Below are positions 63,067 to 64,000 of a DNA stretch of 64,000 nucleotides, piece after piece (position 1 is the first letter of the stretch; each line of letters starts with the position of its first letter). Source of the DNA: Sclerurus mexicanus (taxonomy: Eukaryota; Chordata; Aves; Passeriformes; Furnariidae); the NCBI GenBank assembly GCA_013396755.1, contig VWZF01004899.1, positions 563,857-627,856 of the forward strand. The letters are read 5' to 3'. The notes under the pieces are model-generated. The model did no database searches. It was not told the origin of the DNA and saw nothing but the letters and a program-made list of their open reading frames with translations. The position numbers and the translations under genes are program-made.

Positions 63067-64000
63067 GTAAGTATTTTTTTAACCCCAAACTTCAAATTCA
63101 GTAACAACAAGAGAGACAGATCTACATGGTGAGCTACATCTGAATTCACTGCCACAAGATACATAATAAAGTAAAGATTGTCCTGATATGAGGTGACGTT
63201 TGTGTGCATCAGGAACCAAAAGAGACAAAAGACAGTTGGTGGTCTCCAGCCAGACAACTGAAAATCAGGCCAGGGAGATACCAGCAATAGATAACAGAGT
63301 TGGAGGGGGGCAGCTGTTTGAAAAACAAGAATAGTAATAGTGCTAAGAAAATCAGTAAAACACAAGTACAACTCCATGTACAAAATACAGTTCCTGAGTA
63401 CATTTCTTAATCCAACTGGGAGACTGGATATAGTTAAAAATGTTTTGTAACTCAATACCTGAAGCCTAACTGACAGAACAGAGAAACATGAACTGTTACT
63501 TCAGAATGTGAAACCAAATCTTTATGTGCAGAAATGTGAATAACCTTCATTCCTGAAACAATGCACATCTTTGACTACAGTGAAGAAAACTGAAAGATAA
63601 AGGTAGAGATAGTATAACATTATTGTGCAGTAGATGGTAAAACATCATTGTGCATTAATGATATGGTATTGAAAGCAGAGCAGAATAAGTCTTCCTCCTT
63701 TACTGTGCATGTTAAACCTATTCTGACAACGCAAGTGAAGATTCCTGAAAATAGATTTTGCAGGGACTGCGTTGTGTTTTCCAATACCATAATTTTTTTT
63801 GTTTCCCTCTTGTTCCATTTGACCTCTTGTGCAATCTTTTGAGTTAAGAATAAGTTTGCTATAAAGGGTCTTAGTCCTACGAAGTAAATTAGTGCTACAC
63901 TACATCTTCAACAGTGATATGCATTAACATTATAGTGGAGTTGTAGTGTGGGACAGTTGTGCAGGTCTTCCTTGCTCCAGCTGCAATATGCCACACTGGA
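63067..64000. other. HEATR5A intron 2 (part)
   Basis: AT-rich intronic sequence to the window edge. No exon, repeat element or RNA gene was recognised. Confidence 0.8.

Noticed and set aside
1..64000. tRNA, rRNA, CRISPR, operon or phage-like structure
   Set aside because: None seen; gene structure, CR1 elements and intron sizes are those of a vertebrate chromosome.

Overview
The window is nuclear DNA from a vertebrate, almost certainly a bird. It is AT-rich, with short CpG-rich patches at gene starts. Coding exons are short and far apart, with GT-AG borders. At least nine fragments of the avian CR1 LINE are scattered through it, some ending in the family's ATTCTGTG-type 3' repeat, and a retroviral LTR of a kind seen in birds lies at the left edge. 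No rRNA, tRNA, CRISPR array or prokaryote-like gene cluster was seen. Three orthologues are recognisable: NUBPL (minus strand), DTD2 (plus) and HEATR5A (plus). Order and orientation match the human 14q12 neighbourhood HEATR5A-DTD2-NUBPL.

Left part (1-21.4 kb): the first three exons of NUBPL run leftward from a CpG-rich first exon at 21.1-21.3 kb, through a 35-base exon at 17.0 kb, to an exon at 5.9 kb. The rest of the gene lies beyond base 1. The introns hold an LTR, CR1 scraps, simple repeats and one isolated CpG-rich patch at 13.1-13.3 kb with a strong inverted repeat. Just upstream of NUBPL, 38 units of a 17-bp minisatellite form eleven identical 51-bp higher-order copies.

Middle (22.3-41.9 kb): about 11.6 kb of intergenic DNA separates the minisatellite from the DTD2 CpG island. 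DTD2 is complete in three coding exons (34.1, 39.6 and 41.6 kb) giving 183 residues. Its 3' UTR looks extremely short, and intron 2 holds a phase-compatible possible alternative last exon.

Right part (41.9-64 kb): after about 8.5 kb of intergenic DNA there is a CpG-rich region interrupted by a 235-base assembly gap, probably the HEATR5A promoter. The first two coding exons of HEATR5A are at 61.7 and 62.9 kb; the gene continues past the right edge.

The three genes are housekeeping genes with separate jobs: mitochondrial complex I Fe-S assembly (NUBPL), tRNA proofreading (DTD2) and adaptor-linked membrane traffic (HEATR5A). Nothing suggests that they act as a unit. I found no convincing new multi-gene system. 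The more unusual items are the minisatellite, the possible DTD2 alternative terminal exon, the possible HEATR5A upstream exon with a junction-spanning small reading frame, and the intronic CpG/hairpin patch.
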